From assembly GCF_022014495.1 (NCBI RefSeq), contig NZ_JAKLSQ010000018.1, forward strand, positions 1 to 64,000: a stretch of DNA of 64,000 nucleotides, written 5' to 3'. The stretch is from Sandaracinobacteroides sayramensis. Its GTDB lineage: Bacteria; Pseudomonadota; Alphaproteobacteria; Sphingomonadales; Sphingomonadaceae. A model generated the notes under the pieces. The model ran no database searches, was not told where the DNA came from, and worked only from the letters and a program-made list of their open reading frames with translations. The position numbers were made by a program, and so were the translations under genes. This document shows positions 41,060-48,162 of this stretch, piece by piece (position 1 is the stretch's first letter; each line of letters opens with the position of its first letter).

Positions 41060-41083
41060 GGCCGGCGGATCGCTCCGCCGGCC
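41060..41083 (-). terminator. Rho-independent terminator of the PEPxxWA-CTERM gene
   Basis: GGCCGGCGGA and TCCGCCGGCC form a perfect 10-bp stem with a TCGC tetraloop. On the minus strand it is followed by ATCTTTTCGG, a short T-run, 48 nt after the stop of the 41132-41746 gene. Confidence 0.6.
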
Positions 41084-41131
41084 AGTCGGGTCGCAATGCT
41101 ATGGCGGGGCGCGCTTCCCGCCCCGGACGCC

Positions 41132-41746
41132 TCAGGCCGTGACGCTGGCGAGGGTGGACGCGCGGCGGCGCATGGCGGCACCCACCATGCCGAAGCCCAG
41201 GATCAGCATCGCCCAGGTGGCGGGCTCGGGCACGGCGCCGGCGGCGATGTTGTCGAACTCGAAGCTGTTGCTGGTCGAGGAGAAGATCACTTCGTTCACA
41301 CGGTCGGCGCCGAAGTCGAAGTAGAAGCGGCGGTTGGTGCCGGCCGAGCTCTGGTTGCCATTGGCGAGTGCCACCAGCTGCGAGCCGGAAATGGTTTCCG
41401 AATAGCCGTTCGCACCTTTGAAGGTGATGTGGTTGTAGCTGTCGACCGAGCCGATATAGATGGAGAAGCTTTTGAGGAGCGGCGTGGTCAGCGTCGCGGA
41501 CTGGCCGCCGAGCACATACATATAGGCCGTGGTGTCGCCATAGGGCGCGGCGGCGTTGCTGGCGGAACCGGTGCGGACATGGCCGCCGGTGATGCTGAAG
41601 CCGTCGGCGGCAGGCGCGTCGAAGGTCACGACGAGCTTCTCGCCCGGCGCAAGCGCGGCGTCATAGGCCGCCGAGGTGATGGAAACGGCCGCATGGGCGG
41701 AACCGGCCACGGCGAGCGCCGCGACGGCAAGCAGAAACTTGTGCAT
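41132..41746 (-). CDS. PEPxxWA-CTERM sorting domain protein
   Basis: 204 aa with a Sec signal peptide (cleavage near GSAHA), a Gly/Ser/Thr-rich passenger of about 140 aa, and the sorting signal [15 protein letters not shown] followed by a hydrophobic stretch and RRR. Such proteins are processed by an exosortase and displayed with exopolysaccharide. No exosortase gene is in this window. Passenger function unknown. Confidence 0.88.
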   Translation of the reverse strand: MHKFLLAVAALAVAGSAHAAVSITSAAYDAALAPGEKLVVTFDAPAADGFSITGGHVRTGSASNAAAPYGDTTAYMYVLGGQSATLTTPLLKSFSIYIGSVDSYNHITFKGANGYSETISGSQLVALANGNQSSAGTNRRFYFDFGADRVNEVIFSSTSNSFEFDNIAAGAVPEPATWAMLILGFGMVGAAMRRRASTLASVTA

Positions 41747-41940
41747 CGATGATCCCTGTCTGTTGCTATTCGATCTGGTCGCACGGACGCCTTGCCGCAT
41801 CGGCTGCCGGGCCTCAATCGGGGGAAGCCGGCGTTAATCACTATTGCTCCGGCGTTTACCTTCTTTCCTGCCCACGCGCTTTCCCACTCACAGGGCTGCC
41901 GCGCTTGCGCCGGGCAAGCGGTTGCGGGCAAGAGGCGGGG

Positions 41941-43326
41941 ATGCCTGAAACCGTGCACATCATCGGCGGCGGCCTCGCCGGCTCCGAAGCCGCCTGGCAA
42001 CTGGCCCGCCGCCGCATTCCCGTCGTGCTGCACGAAATGCGCGGCGGCAAGATGACTCCCGCGCACCGGACGGACGGGCTGGCGGAGCTGGTCTGCTCCA
42101 ACAGCTTCCGTTCCGACGACAGCGATCACAATGCCGTCGGGCTGCTGCACCATGAAATGCGCGCGCTCGATTCGCTGGTGATGCGCGCGGCGGACGCGGC
42201 GCGGGTGCCGGCCGGATCGGCGCTGGCGGTGGACCGCGACCTCTTCTCGGCGGGCGTCACCGCCGCGCTGGAAGCGCATCCGCTCGTCACCGTCGAGCGC
42301 GGCGAGGTGCAGGCGCCCGACCCGGCGTGGAAGCATGTGCTGATCGCCACCGGCCCCCTCACCTCCGAGCCGCTGGCGCGCTTCATCCAGGGGCTGACGG
42401 GCGAAAGCCACCTCGCCTTCTTCGACGCCATCGCCCCCATCGTGCACGCGGAATCCGTCGACATGACGGTCGCCTGGCGGCAGTCGCGCTACGACAAGGC
42501 CGGCGACGGCGGCGAACATGCGCCCGGCGAAGGCGATTATATCAACTGCCCGCTGGACCGGGATCAGTATTTCGCCTTCGTCGAAGCGCTGAACAGCGGC
42601 GAAAAGGCCGAGTTCCGCGAGTGGGAAAAGGACACCCCCTATTTCGACGGCTGCATGCCGATCGAGGTGATGGCCGAGCGCGGGCCGCAGACGCTGCGCT
42701 TCGGGCCGATGAAGCCGGTGGGCCTGCGCGACCCGCGCACCGGCCGCCGTCCCTTTGCCGTGGTGCAGCTGCGGCAGGACAATGCCGCCGGCACTCTCCT
42801 CAACATCGTCGGCTTCCAGACGAAGCTGAAACATGGCGAGCAGGTCCGCATTTTCCGCACCGTCCCCGGCCTGCAGCAGGCGGAGTTCGCGCGGCTGGGC
42901 GGGCTGCACCGCAACAGCTTCATCCGCTCGCCCGTGCTGCTCGACCCGACGCTGCGGCTGGGCGCGGACCTGCGCATCCACTTCGCCGGGCAGATCACCG
43001 GCTGCGAAGGCTATGTGGAATCGGCGGCGGTCGGGCTGATGGCGGGGCTCTTCCTCTCCGAGCGGGTGCATGGCCGGCGCCCGGCGACCCCGCCGGCGGA
43101 AACGGCGATGGGCGCCCTTCTGTCCCACATCACCGGCGGCGCCATGGCCGACAGCTTCCAGCCGATGAACGTGAACTTCGGGCTGTTCCCCGCGCTGGAA
43201 GGCGTCGCCAAGGGGCGGGACCGGAAGGCGGCGCTGGCGGCGCGGGCGAAAGCGGCGTTCGGGGGGTGGGCGGAGAGGTTCGCTTCCGGCGGCCAGGGCT
43301 CCGCCCTGGACCCGTCAGGGGGGTGA
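41941..43326 (+). CDS. trmFO: Methylenetetrahydrofolate-tRNA-(uracil-5-)-methyltransferase TrmFO
   Basis: 461 aa flavoprotein making ribothymidine-54 in tRNA with a folate methyl donor. FAD-binding motif [17 protein letters not shown] at the start, then [44 protein letters not shown] and [10 protein letters not shown]. Start ATG 41941. It is the last host gene before the prophage. Confidence 0.95.
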   Translation: MPETVHIIGGGLAGSEAAWQLARRRIPVVLHEMRGGKMTPAHRTDGLAELVCSNSFRSDDSDHNAVGLLHHEMRALDSLVMRAADAARVPAGSALAVDRDLFSAGVTAALEAHPLVTVERGEVQAPDPAWKHVLIATGPLTSEPLARFIQGLTGESHLAFFDAIAPIVHAESVDMTVAWRQSRYDKAGDGGEHAPGEGDYINCPLDRDQYFAFVEALNSGEKAEFREWEKDTPYFDGCMPIEVMAERGPQTLRFGPMKPVGLRDPRTGRRPFAVVQLRQDNAAGTLLNIVGFQTKLKHGEQVRIFRTVPGLQQAEFARLGGLHRNSFIRSPVLLDPTLRLGADLRIHFAGQITGCEGYVESAAVGLMAGLFLSERVHGRRPATPPAETAMGALLSHITGGAMADSFQPMNVNFGLFPALEGVAKGRDRKAALAARAKAAFGGWAERFASGGQGSALDPSGG

Positions 43327-43528
43327 CGCCGCTCGCCTGCCCGATTCCTAGGTATGGGGACAAACGTCTATATTCCCCTTCGTCAGCCCGGGGTTGAGCA
43401 GGGCTCCAGCTTTTCCATGGGCAAGAAGCGGGATCCCGGGTCAAGCCCGGGATGACGGAAAATAGCTCAATTGCTTCTATGGTTTCTCAACCCAGCCTGA
43501 TGGCCAGTGGCTTGGGGAGGGGGGAAAG
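43327..43528. other. Host intergenic stretch between trmFO and the prophage
   Basis: Contains palindromic repeat copy 6 (43381-43458) and about 70 nt of unremarkable host DNA up to the attachment repeat. I see no gene. Before integration this stretch would have lain directly 3' of the tRNA-Phe gene. Confidence 0.6.
43381..43458. repeat. Dispersed palindromic repeat, copy 6 (inverted pair)
   Basis: A partly degraded unit (CCCGGGGTTGAGCAGGG) and an intact inverted unit (CCCGGGTCAAGCCCGGG), lying 70 nt outside the left attachment repeat. Confidence 0.65.
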
Positions 43529-43544
43529 TGGTGCCCAGGGACGG
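43529..43544. repeat. Left attachment repeat (attL core)
   Basis: TGGTGCCCAGGGACGG, identical to the 3' end (CCA through the T-stem) of the tRNA-Phe gene at the other end. Upstream bases GGAAAG/GGAAAA extend the match to 22 bp with one mismatch. Confidence 0.92.
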
Positions 43545-43572
43545 GGACGAATAAAGACGCAAACACAGACGG

Positions 43573-43593
43573 TTAGCCAAATCAAAGGGCTAA
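43573..43593 (+). promoter_or_regulatory. Inverted repeat upstream of the phage replication gene
   Basis: TTAGCC (43573-43578) and GGCTAA (43588-43593) flank a 9-nt loop, about 50 nt before the replication gene start. A candidate operator or attP-side element; no promoter hexamers were clear. Confidence 0.3.
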
Positions 43594-43644
43594 AATCGGC
43601 TGTTTTGTTCACAGGGGTGCATTTGCATTTGGCGAGCGCTTAGG

Positions 43645-44688
43645 ATGATGATCGACACGATTCGGGTCGTCATTCAGGTGAATGTCGGCCGTCCGCTTTT
43701 CGGCGGTCGGATGGTCAGCACGAAGTGGGAGGATGGCCAAGAGCAGCGCGAATTTGAGCTTCTGAAGCACATGAAATGCGAAGGCAGTTGGTCAGGATCG
43801 ATGATGTTGCGCTGCATCGACGGTTATGAGCTGGAGCTCTATGGCTCGCCGACGAAGTTTCTGCACGGCCACAACCTGTTTGGGTCCAGTGACCTTTTCG
43901 CGTTGTTGAAAGCAACGATCCAGCGCTTGCAGCTTGGTCCGTTGGCAGATGTTCGTGTGAGTGATGTTGCTATCAGTGAGGCGAAAATTCAGCGCATCGA
44001 CGTGAACGAAATGTTCACGCTTCGGAATCTGGAAGACGTGAAGCTCTATATTAAGGCTGCGGCCTCTCGCGCCAGTCTTAGCCATAGGGGCAAGGGAGCG
44101 CTGGCGGAGGACGGCTGCACCGTCTCTTGGGGTATGCACCGGGGCAACCGGAGTGCGTGGAAAATAAAGATTTATGCGAAGGGGCCTGAGTTTGTCGTCA
44201 AACGCAAAGGCAAGCTGTCGCAGGCCGCGCCGCTCGTTAGGTCCGAACTTCTGAAGGCTTGGGTAGATCGGCAAATTCGGGTAGAAATAGAGGTTCACGG
44301 TCGTGAGCTCGACAAGCTTGGTATAAGGTCGGTTGATGCTTGGGACGCGGCGACGGCCGCAAAGCTGTGGGACGCGAAGGCGTCGAAATTATTTTGGGGC
44401 GATGAGCCGATGGAGATTGAGGAAAACAAGCTTGAAGCGCCGGGCCGTGTCACGGCGCTTTATGATTCTTGGTTAGCGGGGCGCGATCTGGCTGCGCACG
44501 CATCTCGTAGGTCCTTCTTTCGCTGGCGGTCTGAGGTCAAAAAGCACTACGGGGTTGATATCGCCCTGCCTGCACCAGAGTCTGGAATGGACAACGTCAA
44601 GGCATTTACTTTCAGGCGCGTTTTGCAGGTCGAGAGGGCTGACCAGGCTGAGATCGAGCCGCTTGTTCGGCGACTGCTGGCAGCCTGA
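43645..44688 (+). CDS. Phage replication initiation protein (gene II/X family, Phage_CRI-like)
   Basis: 347 aa. N-terminal strand IDTIRVVIQVNV, a central segment DVKLYIKAAASRA, and AWKIKIYAKGPEFVVKRKGKL matching the 'YxKgxEl' signature of filamentous phage/plasmid CRI replication proteins. Then come RIEVEVHGREL-like text (RVEIEVHGRELDKLG) and a basic C-terminal helical domain. It would nick the double-strand origin for rolling-circle replication. It is the first gene of the element, followed by a 540-nt non-coding region likely to hold its target. ATG 43645 or 43648 may be used. Confidence 0.82.
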   Translation: MMIDTIRVVIQVNVGRPLFGGRMVSTKWEDGQEQREFELLKHMKCEGSWSGSMMLRCIDGYELELYGSPTKFLHGHNLFGSSDLFALLKATIQRLQLGPLADVRVSDVAISEAKIQRIDVNEMFTLRNLEDVKLYIKAAASRASLSHRGKGALAEDGCTVSWGMHRGNRSAWKIKIYAKGPEFVVKRKGKLSQAAPLVRSELLKAWVDRQIRVEIEVHGRELDKLGIRSVDAWDAATAAKLWDAKASKLFWGDEPMEIEENKLEAPGRVTALYDSWLAGRDLAAHASRRSFFRWRSEVKKHYGVDIALPAPESGMDNVKAFTFRRVLQVERADQAEIEPLVRRLLAA

Positions 44689-45232
44689 TTGCGCATTGTA
44701 CATATTGGCACTAGCGGCAGCCCCTCTCTCCCCGCGCTGCCTAAAAAAGTGCAATAGTAACACTGCACTTTTGTGCCAAAAATGGCACTGGCGGGGCGCT
44801 CGCGTATTCTGAAACATCTGTTTTGCGGTCAGTTGCCACATCGCAACTGGGTCCAATTTGCGACGAGTTGCCATGTGGCAACTCTTGTAAAATCAATGAC
44901 TTGGATTTTTTAACAGACGGCAACTGACTATCGTCGATCGCCAAAAAATTGGCTTGATGATTGAATTTCTCGATCACAGAGGTTCCGGCTTTTTGCCGCT
45001 ATTCTACAATATTTGCAAACCTCAGCGCATAATTCGTGATCTTGCCAAAGTTATATGCACAAAAATTAAGCAATGACCGCATAATTCGATGCAATACTCG
45101 AAAATAAAAAACTTCTGACAAACTAGATCGATCAATGATCGGAAGTTATGCAAATGTATGTAATCTGTGGTATTTAAATCTGTCAATTTTCGTGCATACT
45201 AAGCATGCGCAAAACGCGCTGGAGTGCAAAAA
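44689..45232. other. AT-rich non-coding region of the prophage, candidate replication origin
   Basis: 544 nt without coding signal, holding several perfect hairpins. They are AAAAGTGCA/TGCACTTTT (44745-44772), GTGCCA-AAAA-TGGCAC (44773-44788), AGTTGC/GCAACT (44831-44848), AGTTGCCA-TG-TGGCAACT (44866-44883) and GCCAA-AAAA-TTGGC (44940-44953). The hexamer AGTTGC or its complement occurs five times between 44831 and 44925. Filamentous phages keep plus- and minus-strand origins and the packaging hairpin in such a region. The rest (44954-45220) is AT-rich, with promoter-like sequence before the ssDNA-binding gene. Confidence 0.55.
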
Positions 45233-45517
45233 ATGCAAGTTGAAATTGAAATTCTTGACGATCCGGTGACCCGAAGTGGCGTCAGCAAAAAGACCGGTCA
45301 AGACTATAGCATCACGACCCAGATAGCCTATTTGCACCAAGGTACAAATAAGTACCCGCAGTCCTTCGAATTCTTCCTTCGCAATGGAGAGGTCTTGAAG
45401 CCAGGGCGCTACACGTTGAGTGCCGACGCGTTCTATGTTGATAGGCAAGGCAAGCTGGCCCTCGGCATCGAGCGCGGACTTGTGCCGATCTCTCATGCTT
45501 CGGCCAAAGCCGCGTGA
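45233..45517 (+). CDS. Phage single-stranded DNA-binding protein (gene V type)
   Basis: 94 aa. The pattern MQVEIEI...RSGVSKKTGQDYSI, LHQGTNKYPQSFEFFL, PGRYTLSADAFYVDRQGKL matches the helix-destabilising proteins of filamentous phages. These coat new ssDNA before assembly and repress phage translation. ATG 45233 is chosen because GGAG lies 8 nt upstream; a GTG three codons earlier lies within that site. Its TGA overlaps the next GTG. Confidence 0.87.
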   Translation: MQVEIEILDDPVTRSGVSKKTGQDYSITTQIAYLHQGTNKYPQSFEFFLRNGEVLKPGRYTLSADAFYVDRQGKLALGIERGLVPISHASAKAA

Positions 45518-45816
45518 TTCTGGCACCTGATGTGCCGATTGTTTTGGGCGAAGCGATTATAGTTAAACAATCAGATCAGTTATTTATTGTAGATTGTTTG
45601 GCTTCACCGTTTATCTCATACGACAGATTTTCAAGTATTCTTCAAGAATATTTGGCACTCGGAAAGCAGAACTCGTTGGAAATAGGCTCGCGGGCGCGTG
45701 TGAGTGTCTGGACAGATTTTCAGACAATCACAATTATCGACATAAACGACGATGTACCAGAATGGACAGAAAGATTCTTGGAGACTGTTAAAAGACACTC
45801 ATTCAAGGTAAAATAA
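45514..45816 (+). CDS. Hypothetical prophage protein (100 aa)
   Basis: Not recognised. Starts at GTG 45514, overlapping the ssDNA-binding protein stop (GTGA), so it is translationally coupled. The protein is soluble-looking, with a beta-rich N-terminus (VPIVLGEAIIVKQSDQLFIV) and an acidic segment before a basic tail (RHSFKVK). It occupies the slot between gene V and the minor coat genes. Very AT-rich codons. A role in replication control or assembly is possible but unproven. Confidence 0.7.
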   Translation: MILAPDVPIVLGEAIIVKQSDQLFIVDCLASPFISYDRFSSILQEYLALGKQNSLEIGSRARVSVWTDFQTITIIDINDDVPEWTERFLETVKRHSFKVK

Positions 45817-45817
45817 G

Positions 45818-45955
45818 ATGTCTATGGAGCAGATATTCACTCAATCATTGAATGATGTGCTTGAGTTTTTAAATTCTGCTGTGGGCTTATGGATTATTGT
45901 AATAATCCTCTTCTTCGTTGTAGCTCGCAAATTTGTGCAGGGACTAAGAAAATGA
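45818..45955 (+). CDS. Tiny single-pass membrane protein, probable minor coat protein
   Basis: 45 aa. An N-terminal amphipathic part (SMEQIFTQSLNDVLEFLN), one hydrophobic helix (VGLWIIVIILFFVV), then a basic tail (ARKFVQGLRK). Size, topology and place before the coat gene fit the pVII/pIX class. It starts 1 nt after the preceding stop and its TGA overlaps the next ATG (ATGA). AAGG lies 9-10 nt before the ATG. Confidence 0.7.
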   Translation: MSMEQIFTQSLNDVLEFLNSAVGLWIIVIILFFVVARKFVQGLRK

Positions 45956-46050
45956 TTACATCATTTCTGGATGTTCTGATTCCATCTGTCCTCAGCTTTT
46001 GTCTTTTCGCTGGATGCTGGGTTCTTTGGCAGTTCAATCGACCGATCTGA
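45952..46050 (+). CDS. Tiny membrane protein (32 aa), probable minor coat protein
   Basis: 32 aa, almost wholly hydrophobic (FLDVLIPSVLSFCLFAGCWV) with a short polar end (QFNRPI). It overlaps the preceding gene as ATGA. The Ff phage tip proteins pVII and pIX are also 32-33 aa, so this is a good positional and size analogue; sequence similarity cannot be judged at this length. Confidence 0.6.
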   Translation: MITSFLDVLIPSVLSFCLFAGCWVLWQFNRPI

Positions 46051-46072
46051 ACAAGTTGCCGGCCTGTGGCAA

Positions 46073-46108
46073 GCGGGCGGGGGCAGGGTCGGACTTGACC
46101 CCGCCCGC
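46073..46108. other. Strong GC hairpin followed by A-tract, candidate packaging signal or attenuator
   Basis: GCGGGCGGGG (46073-46082) pairs perfectly with CCCCGCCCGC (46099-46108) over a 16-nt loop and is followed by nine A residues. A second short inverted repeat, TTGCC/GGCAA (46056-46072), precedes it. It stands out sharply in AT-rich DNA. A plus-strand terminator would need T, not A, after the stem, so a packaging hairpin on the single-stranded genome, or an mRNA-processing or attenuation element before the coat gene, is more likely (inference). Confidence 0.5.
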
Positions 46109-46128
46109 AAAAAAAAAGGGCAATTCAC

Positions 46129-46347
46129 ATGATCCAGAATCTCGAATGCGTGGCTGTGCATGACCCCACATTCAGCCAGCCACCGTGCCCAGCCGGCTAC
46201 CAAGTTGCTGTAGTAGAACGCGAATTCCCGCATCTGGTTGAAGATTGGGGTTCCGTTGCTGCATACGGTGCTGGAGCCGTTCTTGTAATGTTCGCGATCG
46301 GACTGGCGCTGGGCAGTCTCTTCTCGATCTTAAGAAAGTCAATTTGA
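46129..46347 (+). CDS. Small phage membrane protein upstream of coat gene
   Basis: 72 aa. The N-terminal half is soluble with two cysteines (LECVAVHD and QPPCPAGYQ), followed by one membrane helix (GAGAVLVMFAIGLALGSLF) and a basic end (LRKSI). Small Cys-containing single-pass proteins in this position are frequent in inoviruses and are presumed virion minor proteins. Its TGA overlaps the coat ATG (TGATG). Confidence 0.78.
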   Translation: MIQNLECVAVHDPTFSQPPCPAGYQVAVVEREFPHLVEDWGSVAAYGAGAVLVMFAIGLALGSLFSILRKSI

Positions 46348-46574
46348 TGAATATCTTTTCAAAACTCAAATCGTTGATTGCGCTTGCTTTCGTCTCGATT
46401 TCTTTGATGTTCGCTTCGGCCGCAGCCGCAAAGGATGCGGTCGAGGACGGCATTGTGACTGGTTTCGGTAAGATCACGTCTATTCAAGATGTGGCGATTC
46501 CGCTTCTCATTGGCATCGTTGCTGTAAGCGTTGCAGCATTCTTCGCCATGAGAATGCTGGGTCGCGCTAAGTGA
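46347..46574 (+). CDS. Major coat protein precursor (pVIII-like)
   Basis: 75 aa. Sec signal peptide of about 28 residues (NIFSKLKSLIALAFVSISL...SAAAA). The mature protein is about 47 aa with the classic three-part layout: acidic amphipathic N-terminus (KDAVEDGIVTGF), a membrane helix (VAIPLLIGIVAVSVAAFF) and a basic DNA-contacting tail (MRMLGRAK). Thousands of copies would form the filament after sitting in the inner membrane. It is coupled to the upstream gene by TGATG. Confidence 0.9.
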   Translation: MNIFSKLKSLIALAFVSISLMFASAAAAKDAVEDGIVTGFGKITSIQDVAIPLLIGIVAVSVAAFFAMRMLGRAK

Positions 46575-46654
46575 CTATAGGCGCTGCGCTTTTAATTGGC
46601 GTTTTGTCCAGTTTAATATTCGTAATTGGCTGGGAAATCGGTAGCCGATTTTAG
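46571..46654 (+). CDS. 27-aa membrane peptide after the coat gene
   Basis: A GTG at 46571 overlaps the coat stop (GTGA) and opens a 27-aa frame, TIGAALLIGVLSSLIFVIGW plus EIGSRF, one hydrophobic helix. Very short, so coding status is uncertain, but the overlap and hydrophobicity match the style of the other small genes. It is embedded in the inverted repeat listed next. Confidence 0.4.
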   Translation: MTIGAALLIGVLSSLIFVIGWEIGSRF

Positions 46655-46663
46655 GCGCAGCGC
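46581..46663 (+). terminator. Possible terminator/attenuator after the coat gene (large-loop inverted repeat)
   Basis: GCGCTGCGC (46581-46589) and GCGCAGCGC (46655-46663) are perfect complements, with TTTTT directly after the second arm. The loop is 65 nt, so the stem is less certain than usual. Terminators after gene VIII limit downstream expression in Ff phages, which would fit here. Confidence 0.4.
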
Positions 46664-46691
46664 TTTTTGCTCGATTACGCCGGAGACGCAG

Positions 46692-47852
46692 ATGCTATCT
46701 CGCAGAGGCTTCTTGAAATCGACGGTTGCAGCGGTGGCTCTAGCTTCTGCTTTTGGGGCCATAGCGCAAGCACTCCCGAGCGCCACGCCCGCCGATTTCA
46801 TGACGCATTTGAATAATTCAGCAGGCCGCTATGTCACCCGAACAGGCGGCGCACTCAATTCAACTCAGCTAGCGCGAATTGCTAGCTTTGCTAACTCTAA
46901 CACGGTCGGCGCTACCGCTGGCCGTACTGGCCTCGCAATCCTCAGGCCGTTTATGGTTGGTGTCTCGGTTCCAGTTGCGGCTGGCGTGATCCTTTTGGCA
47001 GCCGCTGCGGCCGGAGCATATCTCATCTGGCGTCACCAGCGTGATTCCACGACGTCTAATCGTCACGCGGTTCAGACGACCGAAACTGCCGTGAATTCAA
47101 GCAATTGGAGCCTATCGGGCCATCCAAATTGGACGAGATGGAAACAACAATTTACCGGTAGTGTGTACAAAGTTTGGTGGTTGTTCAATCCGCCCGCTGG
47201 CAAGACCCAGGATGATTTTGATCCTGCTGTACATGTTGATCCTGATCTTTATCCGGTGAGCGAAGCGGCCGCAGCTCAGACGCTGGCGGAAGCTACCGGT
47301 TTGCTTAATCCAGCGTGGACACAACAGGTCTTGCAGAACATTGTGACGGGGGCGGCGGGTGCCGCTGGCGCAGCTGGTGAGCCGCTGCCGGCGCCGTTTT
47401 TCGCGCCATTGATTCCGCCTGTTACTTTGCTCGATGTCACGCCTTCGGTCGAAAGTGCTGTTGCCGCTGCGGGCCTCTCTCAGCTGTGGCCTTCGCCTTC
47501 GGGCGATATCGCATCACCTGCTGCGCCGTTTAATGCGGCTGGCGCAACGTGGCCAAGCGGTGCGGGCGCAGGCGGTGAGGGTGGCGAAGGCGGTGAAACC
47601 GGCTCCGGTCCTGACTGGTCCGTGCCTGCGTTGCCCGATTTTCCGCAGGTCAATCCGTTAGATTGGTGGCCTGATCCATTCACTGCGCCCACACTCAACG
47701 CCACATGTGTTGATTTCGCAATCCCGCTCGGAGAATTTGGCATCGCACAGCTTCCAGTTTGCAGCATGATCGATATCGCTGCGCCAATAATTGGCCCTGT
47801 GGTCGCAACTAGCGCAATTATAACTGCATCTCATGTGATTTTGGATAGCTGA
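46692..47852 (+). CDS. pIII-like adsorption protein with twin-arginine signal peptide
   Basis: 386 aa. The N-terminus carries SRRGFLK, an exact Tat consensus, then a hydrophobic stretch and an AQA cleavage site. A membrane-like helix follows at about residues 86-113 (FMVGVSVPVAAGVILLAAAA). The ectodomain has Trp-rich segments (SGHPNWTRWKQQ, VYKVWWLFNPP), a glycine/glutamate-rich linker (GAGAGGEGGEGGETGSG) near residue 290, two cysteines (339 and 357) and a C-terminal hydrophobic anchor. Layout and position match filamentous-phage pIII, which binds the host pilus and caps the virion. ATG 46692 is chosen over an upstream start because it places the signal at the N-terminus. Confidence 0.78.
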   Translation: MLSRRGFLKSTVAAVALASAFGAIAQALPSATPADFMTHLNNSAGRYVTRTGGALNSTQLARIASFANSNTVGATAGRTGLAILRPFMVGVSVPVAAGVILLAAAAAGAYLIWRHQRDSTTSNRHAVQTTETAVNSSNWSLSGHPNWTRWKQQFTGSVYKVWWLFNPPAGKTQDDFDPAVHVDPDLYPVSEAAAAQTLAEATGLLNPAWTQQVLQNIVTGAAGAAGAAGEPLPAPFFAPLIPPVTLLDVTPSVESAVAAAGLSQLWPSPSGDIASPAAPFNAAGATWPSGAGAGGEGGEGGETGSGPDWSVPALPDFPQVNPLDWWPDPFTAPTLNATCVDFAIPLGEFGIAQLPVCSMIDIAAPIIGPVVATSAIITASHVILDS

Positions 47853-47853
47853 A

Positions 47854-48162
47854 GTGGCCGCACTTTTATCGTGGTTCACACGCTTTTTAATCGTCCAAGC
47901 TCTGCTAGAGATTGTGCAGAAAGCTTTCATCTTTCTACAATTCAATATTATAATTGCGTTTATATTGAATTATATCGCGAACAATCATTTTGATTTGTCT
48001 TTGTTCGATCTTGGCGATGCGGTTGGAACCATGCTGAGCGGCCTACCTCCGATTATTCAGTACGTAATGGAAAAATTTCAGATTGTTTCCGGCATTTTCC
48101 TCGTGCTGAACGCCTATTTAGCGCGATTCGCTTATCGACTTGTGTTCAGGAGCATCGGCTGA
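47854..48162 (+). CDS. pVI-like minor coat protein (DUF2523-like)
   Basis: 102 aa with hydrophobic segments at both ends and in the middle (FLIVQALLEIVQKAFIFLQF, IIIAFILNYIA, GIFLVLNAYLARFAYRLVF). Located directly before zot, as in inoviruses generally. The GTG start comes 1 nt after the pIII-like stop. Its TGA overlaps the Zot ATG. Confidence 0.78.
   Translation: MAALLSWFTRFLIVQALLEIVQKAFIFLQFNIIIAFILNYIANNHFDLSLFDLGDAVGTMLSGLPPIIQYVMEKFQIVSGIFLVLNAYLARFAYRLVFRSIG

Noticed and set aside
46626-46691. Upstream start for the pIII-like protein
   Set aside because: It would bury the signal peptide behind 22 residues and overlaps the presumed terminator; ATG 46692 fits better.
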